The notes: a model not told the origin generated them from the letters alone. DNA of 58,189 bases from Planctomycetota bacterium (GCA_003389215.1 QQVP01000041.1:1-58189), one strand, 5' to 3'; counted from the stretch's first letter, positions 9,140 to 19,400 are shown. Made by a program: numbers and translations.

Positions 9140-9834
9140 ATGGCGTTCGAGGTGTCGGCCGCGGACGACGCCTTCGCCGCGGCGGCTGCGGGCTCATGCA
9201 CGAACTCCGCCCGATAGACGGGCTGCTCGCCCAGTTGCATGCGACGGTCGAAGTGCGTTCGCCAGGGGGCCGATCCGCCGATCTGACCGTCGACGACTTC
9301 CCGAGGGCCGGCCAGTTGCGAGACGCGGTCGAGCAACTTTAGCGTCGTGTGAAAATACTCTTCGACGTCGGTCCAGAAATGGAGTCGACCGCCAGGCTGT
9401 AGCACCCGCTCGACATCGGCCACGAACGCCTCGTTCATCACACGGCGTTTGCGATGCCGCTTCTTCCACCAGGGATCGGGAAAGTAGACGTGCACCGCCG
9501 CAACGCTGTCGGAGCGGAGAAATTCGCGAAACAGGCGCAACGCGTCGCCATGAATCATCCGCGCGTTCGGGGCCTCGAGCCGGGCCAGCTTGGCCGCGGC
9601 AAAGCGGGCGTACTTGCCCGATACCTCGATGCCGAGGAAGTTGTGCTGCGGCACGGCTTCGGCGGCGGCGGCCAAGAACATTCCTTTGCCGGAGCCGACC
9701 TCGACTTCCAGCGGGGCGTCGAAATCGAATAGGGAAGCGACCTCGAGCGGAGCGGCAAGCTGGTCGAGCCCGGCGACGAAGTGGCGGGAAAGGTCGACGT
9801 CGTTGTGAATCTTCTTCAGTGCGCGACGTCCCAT
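9136..9834 (-). CDS. trmB: tRNA (guanine-N7-)-methyltransferase
   Basis: TrmB uses S-adenosylmethionine to make m7G46 in the variable loop of tRNAs. The 232-residue product has the SAM-binding loop VEVGSGKGMFLAAAAE (near residue 44), the acidic strand end GIEVSGKY (near 68), and the family signature YFPDPWWKKRHRKRR (near 117-131), which carries the catalytic Asp and the basic tRNA-contact residues. Length and motif order are standard. The C-terminal tail is Ala-rich and likely disordered. It reads leftward behind the rhomboid gene with a 54-base gap, so the two may be co-transcribed. Confidence 0.95.
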   Translation of the reverse strand: MGRRALKKIHNDVDLSRHFVAGLDQLAAPLEVASLFDFDAPLEVEVGSGKGMFLAAAAEAVPQHNFLGIEVSGKYARFAAAKLARLEAPNARMIHGDALRLFREFLRSDSVAAVHVYFPDPWWKKRHRKRRVMNEAFVADVERVLQPGGRLHFWTDVEEYFHTTLKLLDRVSQLAGPREVVDGQIGGSAPWRTHFDRRMQLGEQPVYRAEFVHEPAAAAAKASSAADTSNAI

Positions 9835-9888
9835 AGTGACTCCTGGCCACAGTGATTCCTGGCTGCGCGAGCGAACCTGCGGATCGCG

Positions 9889-10728
9889 TCAACGCGTGAT
9901 CGGTCGCGGTCCGCCGAAGGCCTCTTCAATTTCGTCTTCCCAGTGGGCACCCGGATCGGGCGTGCCCATGGCAAACAGCGGCATCAGCAACAAACCCGCC
10001 ACAAAGCCACCGACGTGGGCCGCGAAGGCAATGCCACCGACCTGCGGATCCAACAACTGGGCGTGCAGCTGAACGAACTCCATCACGAACCACAGCCCCA
10101 AAACGATCATCGCCGGGATATCGGCAAGAAAGAAGATGAACCCCAGAAAGACGATCGTCTTCACGCGGGCCGTGGGATAGGTGATCGCGTAGCCGCCCAG
10201 AATTCCGGCAATGGCTCCGCTGGCCCCGACCACCGGCACGGGGCTATGGGCGTCGACAAAGCCGTGGCAGGCGGTCGCCAGCAATCCACAAAGCACGTAG
10301 AAGAGGATGTAAATCAAATGGCCCAAGCGGTCTTCGATGTTGTTGCCGAAAATCCACAACATCCACATGTTGGCCAACAGATGGAGCCAGCTCCCGTGCA
10401 GGAACATGGTCGTGAACAAGGTGGCGATGATGGCCGCAGAATCGGCCTTCAACTCGACGACTTGCTCGGGCTGATTCTCCGCTTCCTCTGCCCGCTCTTC
10501 ATCGACAGGCTCTTCTTCTGACTGGACGGGAACCTTCACGACCAGATCGGGATCGGAGAGCTGGTCGATCCGCTGCGGGACAAAACCCCAGTGAGCGTAA
10601 AAGGTGCGCACCTCCTGGTCCGACATCTGGGCGACAAAGAAGTGGATCGCCGCGTTGATCAGAATGAGCAGGATCGTCACGACGGGCCAACGGCGCGTCG
10701 GATTGTTATCGAAAAGCGGAAGCAGCAT
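9889..10728 (-). CDS. Rhomboid-family intramembrane serine protease
   Basis: Rhomboids cut transmembrane segments of other membrane proteins inside the bilayer. The 279-residue product has a first helix at about residues 15-33, an acidic loop (65-92) longer than usual, then the six-helix core. Key residues are visible: HGSWLHLLANMWMLWIFG (111-128) in the L1/TM2 region, GASGAIAGILGG with nucleophile Ser170, and the general base His238 in AFAAHVGGFVAG. The acidic loop between helix 1 and the core would lie at the membrane surface. Substrates are unknown. It lies in a leftward run with the FabZ-like gene upstream and trmB downstream. Confidence 0.93.
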   Translation of the reverse strand: MLLPLFDNNPTRRWPVVTILLILINAAIHFFVAQMSDQEVRTFYAHWGFVPQRIDQLSDPDLVVKVPVQSEEEPVDEERAEEAENQPEQVVELKADSAAIIATLFTTMFLHGSWLHLLANMWMLWIFGNNIEDRLGHLIYILFYVLCGLLATACHGFVDAHSPVPVVGASGAIAGILGGYAITYPTARVKTIVFLGFIFFLADIPAMIVLGLWFVMEFVQLHAQLLDPQVGGIAFAAHVGGFVAGLLLMPLFAMGTPDPGAHWEDEIEEAFGGPRPITR

Positions 10729-10858
10729 GTCGGGAAACTGCCGAGACGACGGGAACGGAAAAACGCGGACACATGCGGCGGACTGTCGCCGAGGAATTCT
10801 CAGAGAACCCTAGGCGCGCGAGAATCGACGGCAACGATGTCTGCGACCACGTCCCTCG

Positions 10859-11371
10859 CTAGGACGTTTCTTCGCGGAGCGATGATAGCGGCAGGGGAAT
10901 GCCACGAATCTCACCCTCGACGACGCGTGTCTGGTCGACGTAGCCCTGAAACTCGCACACGATGATGGCACTACGACGCGCCTTCAACCGTGCCAATTGT
11001 AGTACCAAGCGGTCGCCGGGACGAACGGCCCCACGAAAGCGGACGTTGTCGAGTCCGCCAAACCCGACGACCTCAGCGCCCAAGAGATCGTACTTGAGGG
11101 CGAAATAACTGGCCACCTGGGCCGCGGCCTCGCACATCACGATGCCAGGCATGAGCGGCATGCCGGGCATGTGGCCCCGCACCCAGAAGTCGTCCATCGA
11201 CGTGTCCTTGTAGCCGACGCAGGCATAGCGCTGGTCATCTTCAAGGACGATCGCCGTGAGTTGCTCCATCTCGTAGCGCTGAGGATTGAAGCGGCGAATC
11301 TCCTCCTGATCCGCCACGATATTGGCAAGATCGTAGCTGTCGAAGGGAACGATCGGTTCTTTGCGGGGCAC
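10859..11371 (-). CDS. FabZ-like hot-dog-fold (3R)-hydroxyacyl-ACP dehydratase family protein
   Basis: The GTG at 11371 is chosen as start: AGGAGAG (11378-11384 on the minus strand) lies six bases upstream, and upstream codons would add an unrelated hydrophobic stretch. The 170-residue protein carries the dehydratase motif GHMPGMPLMPGIVMCEAAAQ with the His67 and Glu81 pair 14 residues apart, as in FabZ, and a hot-dog C-terminal half (GGLDNVRFRGAVRPGDRL). The family dehydrates beta-hydroxyacyl-ACP in fatty-acid elongation. The N-terminal 40 residues (SYDLANIVADQEEIRRFNPQ) differ from housekeeping FabZ, and no other fab gene is nearby, so a specialised lipid or polyketide-like role is possible. 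Confidence 0.8.
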   Translation of the reverse strand: MPRKEPIVPFDSYDLANIVADQEEIRRFNPQRYEMEQLTAIVLEDDQRYACVGYKDTSMDDFWVRGHMPGMPLMPGIVMCEAAAQVASYFALKYDLLGAEVVGFGGLDNVRFRGAVRPGDRLVLQLARLKARRSAIIVCEFQGYVDQTRVVEGEIRGIPLPLSSLREETS

Positions 11372-11472
11372 GCGAGACTCTCCTCTGCCAGACCAGAAGG
11401 GGCATACGAGCAGGGCCGGTAAATAAAGCAGGGGGGTGATCGAGAACTGCCAGCCGGTTGCCGGACGCACCG

Positions 11473-11571
11473 CTATGTCTTCACGCGGTGGCGCTTTTCC
11501 TTCCGCTTGCGACTGCACGCAGGGCGTTTGCCGTGATTCGCTTTCTTGATCTTGCGTCCTGGTTTCGACAT
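11473..11571 (-). CDS. Putative small ribosomal protein resembling bL37
   Basis: A 32-residue, very basic product: MSKPGRKIKKANHGKRPACS followed by a Lys/Arg-rich tail. The KANHGKRP motif and the basic G-R-K start are the hallmark of bL37, a tiny 50S-subunit protein described from actinobacterial ribosomes (about 24 residues). Here there is an extra basic C-terminal stretch of about 12 residues. The ATG at 11571 is chosen on this match; a weak GGAG lies 11 bases upstream. A longer frame upstream in phase (to 11709) has no resemblance to a protein. It sits alone between trpD and the FabZ-like gene, all leftward. Assignment rests on memory of the motif, not on a search. Confidence 0.6.
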   Translation of the reverse strand: MSKPGRKIKKANHGKRPACSRKRKEKRHRVKT

Positions 11572-11733
11572 CGCGAGGAAACTCCGTGGGCTAAGGGGAA
11601 CGCTGGCTTGCCAGTGGCGAACCGCACATTTTAGCAAACGAAGTCGAGCCTGCAAACGTCGCGCGAACGTCGCCGAAGAGCGGTGCGGCAGACGAGATGC
11701 TGGCAGCAAACTCGCCCCGATCGCCCCAGCCGC

Positions 11734-12768
11734 TCACGAGCGGCTGACGTCAATCCACTGCTGTAGCGTTCGCCGGGCGGTTCCGCTGTCGATCGCCTCG
11801 GCGGCAAGCTGAGCCGCCAACCGCGGCGTTTCCCCGCGCCCGGCCGTCCAAATCGCGGCGGCCGCATTGGCCAGGACGATGTCGCGGGCCGTGCCCGAAT
11901 CGCCCGCCAGCACCTGCTCGATCATGGCCGCGCTCTGTGCCGCGTTCTCGACCCGAATGCTGTCGAGCGTCGACGTCGGCAGGTCAAAGTCGGCGGGAGT
12001 CCACGGATACGACTTCGCGGCCGCCGAGCCTGCGGAAGCATCCTGCGTTTGCCCCACCTCCAGCACGTTCGTCGGTCCCGTCAGCGTCACCTCATCGAGT
12101 CCGTCCGCCCCGCAGACGATCAGCGCGCGAGTCGTGCCCAGAATCGCCAGGGCCTCGGCCAGTGTCTCGCGAATCTCGGGGCGGCCGACGCCCAAGAGTT
12201 GGTACGGCGCGCCGGCCGGATTGCAAAGCGGCCCCAACAGATTGAAGATCGTGGGAAAGCCGAGTTGCTTGCGCACCGCCGCGACGTACTTCATGGCCGG
12301 GTGCATGCGGGGGGCGAAGCAAAAGCCAATGCCCACCTCGTCGAGGCATCGCTCGACCACTTCGACCTCAACGTCGATGTCGATCCCGAGGGCTTCGAGG
12401 ACATCGGCCGAGCCGGTCTTGCTGGTAATGCTGCGATTGCCGTGCTTGGCAACCGGAACCCCGCACGCGGCGACCACGATCGCGGCGGCCGTGCTGATGT
12501 TGAACGTCCCCGAGGCATCGCCGCCGGTTCCGCAGGTGTCGAGCAAACCCTCACGCTGGCAACGCACCGGAACCATCACACCACGCATCGCGGCGGCGGC
12601 TCCGGCAACCTCCGCGGCGGTTTCCCCCTTGGCCCGCAGCGCGGTGAGGAACAGGCCGATCTCCTGATCGCTCCAGCTGCCCTGCATGATCGCGGTGACC
12701 GCATCGCTCATCTCCTTCCCAGCAAGATCGTCGCCGGCGGCCAGGCGTCCCAAGATTTCGGCAGTCAA
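11734..12768 (-). CDS. trpD: Anthranilate phosphoribosyltransferase
   Basis: TrpD joins anthranilate to PRPP in tryptophan synthesis. The product has all main motifs: DTCGTGGDASGTFNISTA (PRPP and phosphate loop), AKHGNRSITSKTGSADVLEA, the acidic EVGIGFCFAPRMHPAM region and the GPLCNPAG loop. A TTG start at 12768 is proposed: it gives (M)TAEILGRLAAGDDLAGKE, matching the usual TrpD N-terminus, with GGGAG nine bases upstream, for 344 residues, the family's normal length. The nearest in-frame ATG (12957) would add 63 residues of arginine/serine-rich sequence unlike TrpD. No other trp gene is in the window, so the pathway is dispersed in this genome. Confidence 0.93.
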   Translation of the reverse strand: MTAEILGRLAAGDDLAGKEMSDAVTAIMQGSWSDQEIGLFLTALRAKGETAAEVAGAAAAMRGVMVPVRCQREGLLDTCGTGGDASGTFNISTAAAIVVAACGVPVAKHGNRSITSKTGSADVLEALGIDIDVEVEVVERCLDEVGIGFCFAPRMHPAMKYVAAVRKQLGFPTIFNLLGPLCNPAGAPYQLLGVGRPEIRETLAEALAILGTTRALIVCGADGLDEVTLTGPTNVLEVGQTQDASAGSAAAKSYPWTPADFDLPTSTLDSIRVENAAQSAAMIEQVLAGDSGTARDIVLANAAAAIWTAGRGETPRLAAQLAAEAIDSGTARRTLQQWIDVSRS

Positions 12769-12977
12769 CGGCTTTGTCTCCCAGCGGGGAATCGGCGACG
12801 AGCGACAGGGGCGCCCCGATTGGCGGCTCGGGCGGCGCAATTCTGCCGTGATTGTAGTTTTCCGCTGGCTCGATCGCCATGCGCCGCAGGTGCGAAGCAC
12901 CCCATTCGGCGCGAGATCGCTGCACTTGTCACTTTCATGGCCTGATTTTAGAATCACAGCCGCGGGCGGCGTGAGAC

Positions 12978-13011
12978 TGCCAGGCTTCTGAGGTTGCCAG
13001 GCTTCTGAGGT
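12978..13011. repeat. 17-base tandem repeat, two copies
   Basis: TGCCAGGCTTCTGAGGT occurs twice back to back (12978-12994 and 12995-13011), followed by a partial third copy (TGCTGG). It lies in the divergent spacer between trpD and the nucleoside hydrolase. A regulatory role is possible but nothing else supports it. Confidence 0.85.
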
Positions 13012-13062
13012 TGCTGGACTCGGACGTCTAAGTGCGCTTGCATCTCTCTAGCGGAGGCTTGC

Positions 13063-13998
13063 ATGGCCAGGAAGGTTATCCTGGATGTCGACCCCGGAAT
13101 CGACGACGCAGTCGCGTTGGCGATGGCCTTGTTCGACCCGCGGCTGGAAGTGATCGCCGTCACCGCCACCGCCGGCAACGTGTCGGCCGAGCAGGCTACC
13201 TCGAACGTTCAGGCGATCATCGAGAAGCTCGATCCGCCCCGCTTGCCCCGCATCGGGGCCGCCCGCGAGCCCACCGGGGGACGGCTGGCCGACGCCCGTC
13301 ACATTCACGGCAATGACGGTCTGGGCAATATCGGTGTCGAAGTGGCGGAGCTCCACCAGCGACACCCGTCGGACAAGGTGATCGTCGAAGAGGTCCGCGC
13401 CGCGCCCGATGCGGTTACGATCGTCGCGCTCGGTCCCTTGACGAACGTCGCCCGAGCGATGGCCCGCGATCCCGAGCTGGCGACGATGGTCGGAGCCCTT
13501 CACATGATGGGCGGGGCACTCGGCGCCGGGAACGTGACGCCGGCCGCCGAGTTCAACATCTACTGCGATCCCGAGTCGGCTCAGGCGGTGTTTCGCTCGC
13601 CGACCACCAAGACGCTTGTGCCGCTGGACGTGACCAGCCGCGTGGTGATGACCTACGACCAGCTGGATCAACTGCCCGGCGAGCTGACCGCTACGGGCAC
13701 CTTTATGCGGGAGATCCTGGCGTTCGCCTTTCGCAGTCATCGCAACGTGCTCGGCCTGGAAGGCATTCATCTGCACGATGCGGTGGCCTTGGTCGCCGCG
13801 CTGCATCCCGAGCTGTTTGTCACCGAGGAACTGGCCGGCGACGTCGAGATTGGCGGCGAACTGTCCACCGGGTCCACGATCTTCGACCGCCGCCCGTCAC
13901 CGTCGTGGCGGCCGAATATGGAGGTGGCCGTCGACGTCGATGCCTCGGCCGTGATGGACTGCATCCTGCGGGGACTGAGCGCCATCGAGATGCGCTGA
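13063..13998 (+). CDS. Inosine-uridine-type nucleoside hydrolase
   Basis: These enzymes hydrolyse the N-glycosidic bond of ribonucleosides for salvage. The 311-residue product starts MARKVILDVDPGIDDAVAL, containing the calcium-binding DVDPGIDDA signature. ALGPLTNVA (near residue 122) and AEFNIYCDPESA (near 163) are further active-site segments, and HLHDAVAL (near 240) supplies the late His-Asp pair. Length and motif order match the IunH/RihA family. Substrate preference cannot be told. It is a one-gene unit divergent from trpD, with a 17-base tandem repeat in the shared spacer. Confidence 0.93.
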   Translation: MARKVILDVDPGIDDAVALAMALFDPRLEVIAVTATAGNVSAEQATSNVQAIIEKLDPPRLPRIGAAREPTGGRLADARHIHGNDGLGNIGVEVAELHQRHPSDKVIVEEVRAAPDAVTIVALGPLTNVARAMARDPELATMVGALHMMGGALGAGNVTPAAEFNIYCDPESAQAVFRSPTTKTLVPLDVTSRVVMTYDQLDQLPGELTATGTFMREILAFAFRSHRNVLGLEGIHLHDAVALVAALHPELFVTEELAGDVEIGGELSTGSTIFDRRPSPSWRPNMEVAVDVDASAVMDCILRGLSAIEMR

Positions 13999-14057
13999 GC
14001 CGAGAATCCGGTCGTCAGCGCGGGGACGTCGAGCCGGAACGCGGTTGCCGAGCGAGG

Positions 14058-15179
14058 CTACCGTTCGTAGTCGCCGCGATCGCCGATCTTCACGTCGATC
14101 GTGATCTTCTCGCCGTCGCGAAAGACGAGCAGCGGTACCGTGGTCCCGACCGGCGTCAGGCTGACCCGATTGATCAGGTGGGCGTCGTCGTCGATCTTGG
14201 TGCCATCGATACTGATGATCACGTCGCCGACGCGCAAATCGGCGTCGGCCGCCGGCGAACGCTCGGTGACACGCCGCACGCGGGCCCCGCCCGGTTCGAT
14301 GCCCAATTCGACCGCGTCGTTCGCGCCAAAGTCGCGGTCGAGCCAGACGCCCAGGTAGCCGCGGACGACCGTGCCGCTCTCGATCAGCTGCTCGGCCACA
14401 AACATCACCATATTCACCGGGATCGAGAAGCCGATGCCCTCGTTCCGTCCGCCGATGCTGGCGATCGCCGTATTGATTCCGATCAGCTCGCCCCGCAGGT
14501 TGACCAGCGGTCCGCCGCTATTGCCCGGGTTGATCGAGGCGTCCGTCTGCAGGAAGTTCTGATAGTTGATCTCCGTCGAAGAAAGCTGCAAGTCGCGCCT
14601 TCCCCGCGCGCTAATGATGCCCCAAGTCACGGAGTGATTCAGACCGAAGGGGCTGCCGATGGCGACGACGAATTCGCCGATCTCAAGCTGATCGCTGTCG
14701 CCGATGCGGAGATAATGAAGTTGTGGTCCGTCGATGGCAAGGGTCGCCACATCGGTTGCCGGGTCGGTCCACACCGCCGACGGCTTCAGTTCACGGCCGT
14801 CGGCGAGCCGTACGTTGATCTGCGCCGGAGTCGCGCGGCGGACCAGGTGGCGGTTCGTCAGGACGTAGTACTTCTCGTCGAGCAGCACGATCGCGCCGGA
14901 GCCGGTCTCCTCGGGCATGCCGCGGACGACCGTGCCCGACCGATTGACTTCGATGTGCACGACGGCGGGACGGGCGACTTTGACCACACGCTTGAGAATC
15001 CGCGTGGTCTTCTCGAAAGCCTGATACTCGCGGGCGACCTCGTCGTAAAGCCGATTTCGCTCCGCTTCCGTGAGCGTCCCCTGGCCTTGGGCAGCGAGCT
15101 CACCCGCCCAGGCGCAGAGCAGGGCCAGCAGCAGACCAAAGAAGAGACCGCGGGCGGCGACGCCCGCGTCAAGACGCAT
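14058..15179 (-). CDS. HtrA/DegP-type periplasmic serine protease with PDZ domain
   Basis: The ATG at 15179 gives a typical signal peptide (MRLDAGVAARGLFFGLLLAL..), so export to the periplasm is likely; the frame is open for 48 further codons upstream but these are not signal-like. The 373-residue protein has the trypsin triad His111 (LTNRHLV), Asp143 (DPATDVATL) and Ser221 (NPGNSGGPL), then one PDZ domain from about residue 265 (GYLGVWLDRDF .. GDVIISIDGTKI). One PDZ domain is the DegS-like layout. Such proteases degrade or sense misfolded envelope proteins. It follows the DksA-like gene on the same strand with a 160-base gap. Confidence 0.93.
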   Translation of the reverse strand: MRLDAGVAARGLFFGLLLALLCAWAGELAAQGQGTLTEAERNRLYDEVAREYQAFEKTTRILKRVVKVARPAVVHIEVNRSGTVVRGMPEETGSGAIVLLDEKYYVLTNRHLVRRATPAQINVRLADGRELKPSAVWTDPATDVATLAIDGPQLHYLRIGDSDQLEIGEFVVAIGSPFGLNHSVTWGIISARGRRDLQLSSTEINYQNFLQTDASINPGNSGGPLVNLRGELIGINTAIASIGGRNEGIGFSIPVNMVMFVAEQLIESGTVVRGYLGVWLDRDFGANDAVELGIEPGGARVRRVTERSPAADADLRVGDVIISIDGTKIDDDAHLINRVSLTPVGTTVPLLVFRDGEKITIDVKIGDRGDYER

Positions 15180-15338
15180 TTCCGAGCCGTGTCGCACCTT
15201 GTGGCATCCTTGCTGGCTTGCGAGCGGACGCTTCCATGCGCCCACCAAGGGTTCGGAATCGAAGAGAATTGGTGACGTCGCGGGCGGCGGCGGAGAAGTA
15301 CTCTCGCCGATCCCGACATCCACCAGTCAGCCACTCTC

Positions 15339-15782
15339 CTACGACAACTCCAGATCGTTGATGGTCAGATCGGCATCGCCGGTTCCGACGTCGGGCACAC
15401 GACCCCAGTCGGCCCCGCCTCCGCCAAGTCCGCCTTCGCGCTCCGCCTCGCGTTGACATTCAATACACATCGTGGCGTAGGGCAGGGCCTTCAGACGGGC
15501 CATCGGAATCTTCGAAGAGCAGCCCTCGCAGAGGCCGTACGTGCCTTCGCGCATCCGTTCCAGGGCATTGTCGATGCTGGCCAGTTCGCGACTTTCCACT
15601 TCGGCCAACTGCGAATTGATTTCGTCCTGGGCCGAATCGAGAGCCGCGTCGATGACGTCGCCGCTGGTCGTCTCGTTGAGTTGCTTGAGCAGGCTGAGGT
15701 CGCCGGCCAACGCTTTGCGAAGCGCATCGCGCCGCTTCACCAAGATCTCTCGCATGCTGAGGATAGCGTCGTTGCGTGCCAT
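15339..15782 (-). CDS. DksA/TraR-type C4 zinc-finger protein
   Basis: The 147-residue product has an N-terminal helical hairpin (coiled coil, residues 8-78) and a four-cysteine zinc finger, CEGC at 85-88 and CIEC at 106-109, the classic dksA/traR signature. DksA-like proteins enter the secondary channel of RNA polymerase and, often with ppGpp, adjust promoter use. The acidic tip residues needed for function cannot be judged here without alignment. A Gly-rich, acidic C-terminal tail of about 35 residues follows the finger. It is upstream of the HtrA-type protease on the same strand. Confidence 0.9.
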   Translation of the reverse strand: MARNDAILSMREILVKRRDALRKALAGDLSLLKQLNETTSGDVIDAALDSAQDEINSQLAEVESRELASIDNALERMREGTYGLCEGCSSKIPMARLKALPYATMCIECQREAEREGGLGGGGADWGRVPDVGTGDADLTINDLELS

Positions 15783-16433
15783 CGTGATTCCTCTCGTGGG
15801 GCTCAGCCGTGGGTTCTCGCGAGCGACACGTCTCGCATCCGATCTGCCACTGGCCGACCTTTCTCTCGGGTGTCTCGCTGCCGCTCGTACTTGCGGGCGC
15901 CAGCAATTTATCTTGCCGTTGAAAGCCTACTTCAACTTTGTGGGCTTCAAACGGCCAGAATATAATACGCCCCGACCTGGAGAATGGAAGGAAGCGCGCC
16001 CACGCTGCGGCGATTCCCCCCTCACCGAGTCGATAACGATCCAACTCGTTAATTGGCAAAGGATTGTGTCAATTGACGCGGTCCTTCGCGGCGGCCTGGC
16101 AGGCCGCCATTTTTTCCCGTCCGCACACTCCCGGACAGGGCAGACAGGCCCGTTGCGACCGGTCGCTTTGGGATAATCGACAAAACCGGCACGGATATCG
16201 AGCCCTTTTAATCGATGTCCGCGGAATTCGCGGAGTCACCCGAGAGCGCCGGCAGCCTCCGCTTCCGGTCATCTCGACGGCGGTTTCCCGATCCTTTGAC
16301 TGGAGTTTCTCCGTGAGCTACATGTTCAAGGCATCTGTGTACTTAGGCGCGGCCGCGCGCCACGCAGACCGCAATTTTGGGCCAGCCGCCCGCTGGAATG
16401 CCCAACGACACTCGGTCGGGACGACGGAACAAA
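15783..16433. other. Divergent spacer of 650 bases
   Basis: This long spacer lies between the DksA-like gene (leftward) and the FHA protein (rightward). A candidate rightward promoter is at 15938-15966. Around 16100-16300 the sequence is GC-rich with no convincing coding frame; frames crossing it have biased, shadow-like products. No RNA gene was recognised. Confidence 0.5.
15938..15966 (+). promoter_or_regulatory. Candidate sigma-70-type promoter
   Basis: TTGTGG (15938-15943), a 17-base spacer and a perfect TATAAT (15961-15966). It faces the FHA gene, but the leader to 16434 would be about 460 bases, so it may instead serve an unrecognised transcript. Confidence 0.4.
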
Positions 16434-19400
16434 ATGACTTCAGCGCTGCAACATCGCGACTCGGCAAGCCTGCTCGGACAGCCCGCGGGAGAATTGGTCT
16501 TCCAACTGCGCGGGGGCGAGCGGGACGGGCAACTTCTGCGGATGCGCAGCGCGAAATGTGCTATCGGGAGCTCCTCCGCCTGCCATCTTCGCTTGCGGGC
16601 CGGGGGCATCCGCCCGCTGCACTGCATTATCGTCCGCGGCGCGGGCTCGACGATCGCCCGGCGGTGGTCGGCCGATACCCGGCTGAACGGCCGGAACTTC
16701 GACGACGCGGTGCTGGTGCCAGGGGATTTGTTGAGCATTGGACCCATCGACCTGGAAGTGCTCTCCACCGCGGCCGATCCTGCCCGAGAGGAGTTCGCCC
16801 GCCCGATGCAGGTGACGCCAAACGAGGCGTCCGGTGCGGAGCCCCTTGCCGGCGACATGGCGACGCCTGACGACACGCCGTGGAAAGAGACCCGACGCCG
16901 CCTCCGCTCGGCCGCGCGAAGTCGCGTTCGGCGGCTTGTCTCGCGGGTGCGCAATAGCGAGTCGGAGCTGCGCCGCATCCGAGCCGATTGGAAATCGACA
17001 CTGGCCGACCTGGAATCCCGCCACGATTCGGAACGAACCGTGTGGGACGAGCAACGGAACGCCTGGCGCGGTGAACGAGAACTGTGGAATCGGCAGAAAG
17101 CGAGTTGGGAGACCGAACGCCGGGAACTGACCGAGCGGCAGGATGCCGAAGTCGATCGAACTGCCGGGGAGCTCCGCCAACTGGCCGAGGAGCGTGCCGA
17201 GCTGGAAGCACAACGCGCGCGGCTGACGGCCGAGCGTGCCGAGTTGGAAGCGCGGCAGCAACGACTGCACGACGAGTCGGACGAGCTGCGCGCGCGTCTG
17301 GACGCCCTCGAGCAGGAGCGCCGCGAGCAACGCGCCGAACTGGAAGCGCAGCATCGGCAACACGCCGAGGACCGCACCGCTCTGGATCGCGAACAGGCCA
17401 CCTTGGACAGCGAGCGGACCGCGTTGGAAAGTCAGCGGGCTACCCTCGACAGCGAGCGGGCCGCCCTGGAAGGCGAGCGCACCGCACTGGAAGGTCAGCG
17501 GGAAGCGCTGGAGAGCCAGCGGGAGGCACTGGACAGCCAGCGGGCCGCCGTCGAGGCGGATCGCGAGTCGATTGAACGGCTCCAGGAAGAACGGCTGACC
17601 GGCCAACAAGAAGACGAAGAGAAGCTCGCCGAGCTGCGGGCGGAACTCGAAGCGCAGCGCGCCGGTTTGGAACAGGAGCAGGCGGATCTTGTCGAGTTAC
17701 GGACCGAGCTGGAGGACCGCCAGACAAAGGTCGAGCAGCTTCAATCCGAATTTGTCGCCGAGCGAAAGGCGCTCGACACGCGAGAAGCGGAATTGCAGCA
17801 ACGGCTGGCCACGTGTGAAGAGAGCGAGCAGACGCTGCGGGCCCTCGAAGCGGAAATCACCGCGGCGGCCACCGAATTCGAGAAGAAACAAGCCTCCTAC
17901 CGCGAGCTCGTCGTGGAACTGGGAGAGCGGGAGCAGGATCTCGCGGTGCAGCGGGGCGAACTCGCGGAACGCGCCGCGGAGATGGCCGAGAAGACCTTCG
18001 AATTGAAGGCCCAGCAGGAGCGACTCGAGGCGGAGTGGGACAAGCTCACCGCCGCGCAGCAGGAACTGCACCAACAACAGGCGAGCTCGCCCGCCGAACG
18101 GGGAGCGGACGCGACGTCGCTGTCCACAACTGCCGGACTGTTGCTGCGGTCGGACGAGGAGGTTGAATCGCGAGAGGGTGTCGATGCGACCCGTGAGGTC
18201 GATGAGTCCGCTGCGGAGAAGATCGACTCGGCTTCGTCCAGCGACAAATTGGACTTACAGGCCTTGACCGCATCGCGAGAAGCGACGGTCGAAGCGGAAG
18301 AACCTGCCGCGGCCGAAACGCAGCAGGACGAGACCAGCGCGGACAGCCAGCGCTTCGAGACGACGCTGGCGACCGCTTCGCTGCTCCGCACGAATGACGA
18401 ATCGGACGCGGACGTCGACACGAACACCGACGAGCGTGGCGAGGCCACGACGGAAAGCCCGTCGTCCGCCACCCCGGCGTGGCAGCCGACCCCCGGCGCC
18501 GAGGCCGATGGCGATGGCGACGGGGACGAGTCGATCGAAGAGTACATGCGAAAGCTACTGGCTCGCACCCGCGGCCTGACGCAGGCCGAGTCGGTTCCGG
18601 AGAGTCCTCCGGTGACGCAGGGCGGGAGTTCTTCGTCGGCCCCCGCCGGCGCGGACACGGACGAAAACGCCGAGGCCGCGGACCCTGCGGCTCAACTCGA
18701 CGGTCTGCCGGCCGATTTCGAAATCGCCTGGGATCCGAACTCGATGTCGCCGCGGCGGACCGCCCCCGAGGCGGCCACCGATATCGAAGCCCTCCGCGAA
18801 CTGGCGAACCAGTCGGCCAAGAGCGCGATCGACTCGAGTCTGTTCCGCCGCTGGAAGGCCGCCGCGACCGGCAAGTCGCTGATGTCGCTGATTTGCTTTG
18901 CGGCCGGTCTGTTCCTGATCTTCTCGAGTCCGCTGGAAACTTCGTCGGCCTACTTGGGCGGGGCCGCGGCGCTCGTCGGCGCGATCTACTGGGCCGTGCA
19001 AAGTAGCAAGCAAATGCGCAATGCCAACTGGCTCTACTCGGACGAGAAGCCGCTGCAGTACGAGGCGACCATGGAGGGGCTCCTGCGCGACGAGCAGGAG
19101 CGTGAAGAGGTCGCCGCCACGCTGGAAGGTGTCTTCCGGCCAGATCCGGCAGCTCCCGGCGAGTCGCCTGACGACGAGACCGACACCGCAAACATCGAGT
19201 CGGCCGATGCGGTCGACACGGAGGCGCGTGAGCCCCAAGCCGCCGAGGCAGACGCGGATGAAGACGCCGTGGGCGAGGCCAGCGAGGACGCCAGCGCGGC
19301 CGAGGCGAACCCAACTGAAGGCGACACCGCGGAAGTCGAATCCGCGGAGGGGGACCTGGTCGAAGTCGACACCGAGGACGTCGACACCGAGGACGTCGAC

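Noticed and set aside
12769..12957. trpD start at ATG 12957
   Set aside because: It adds 63 residues unlike any TrpD; the TTG at 12768 fits the family N-terminus and has a ribosome-binding site.
14058..15323. HtrA start at an upstream ATG (15323)
   Set aside because: The 48 extra residues are Pro/Ser-rich and would bury the signal peptide; 15179 is preferred.
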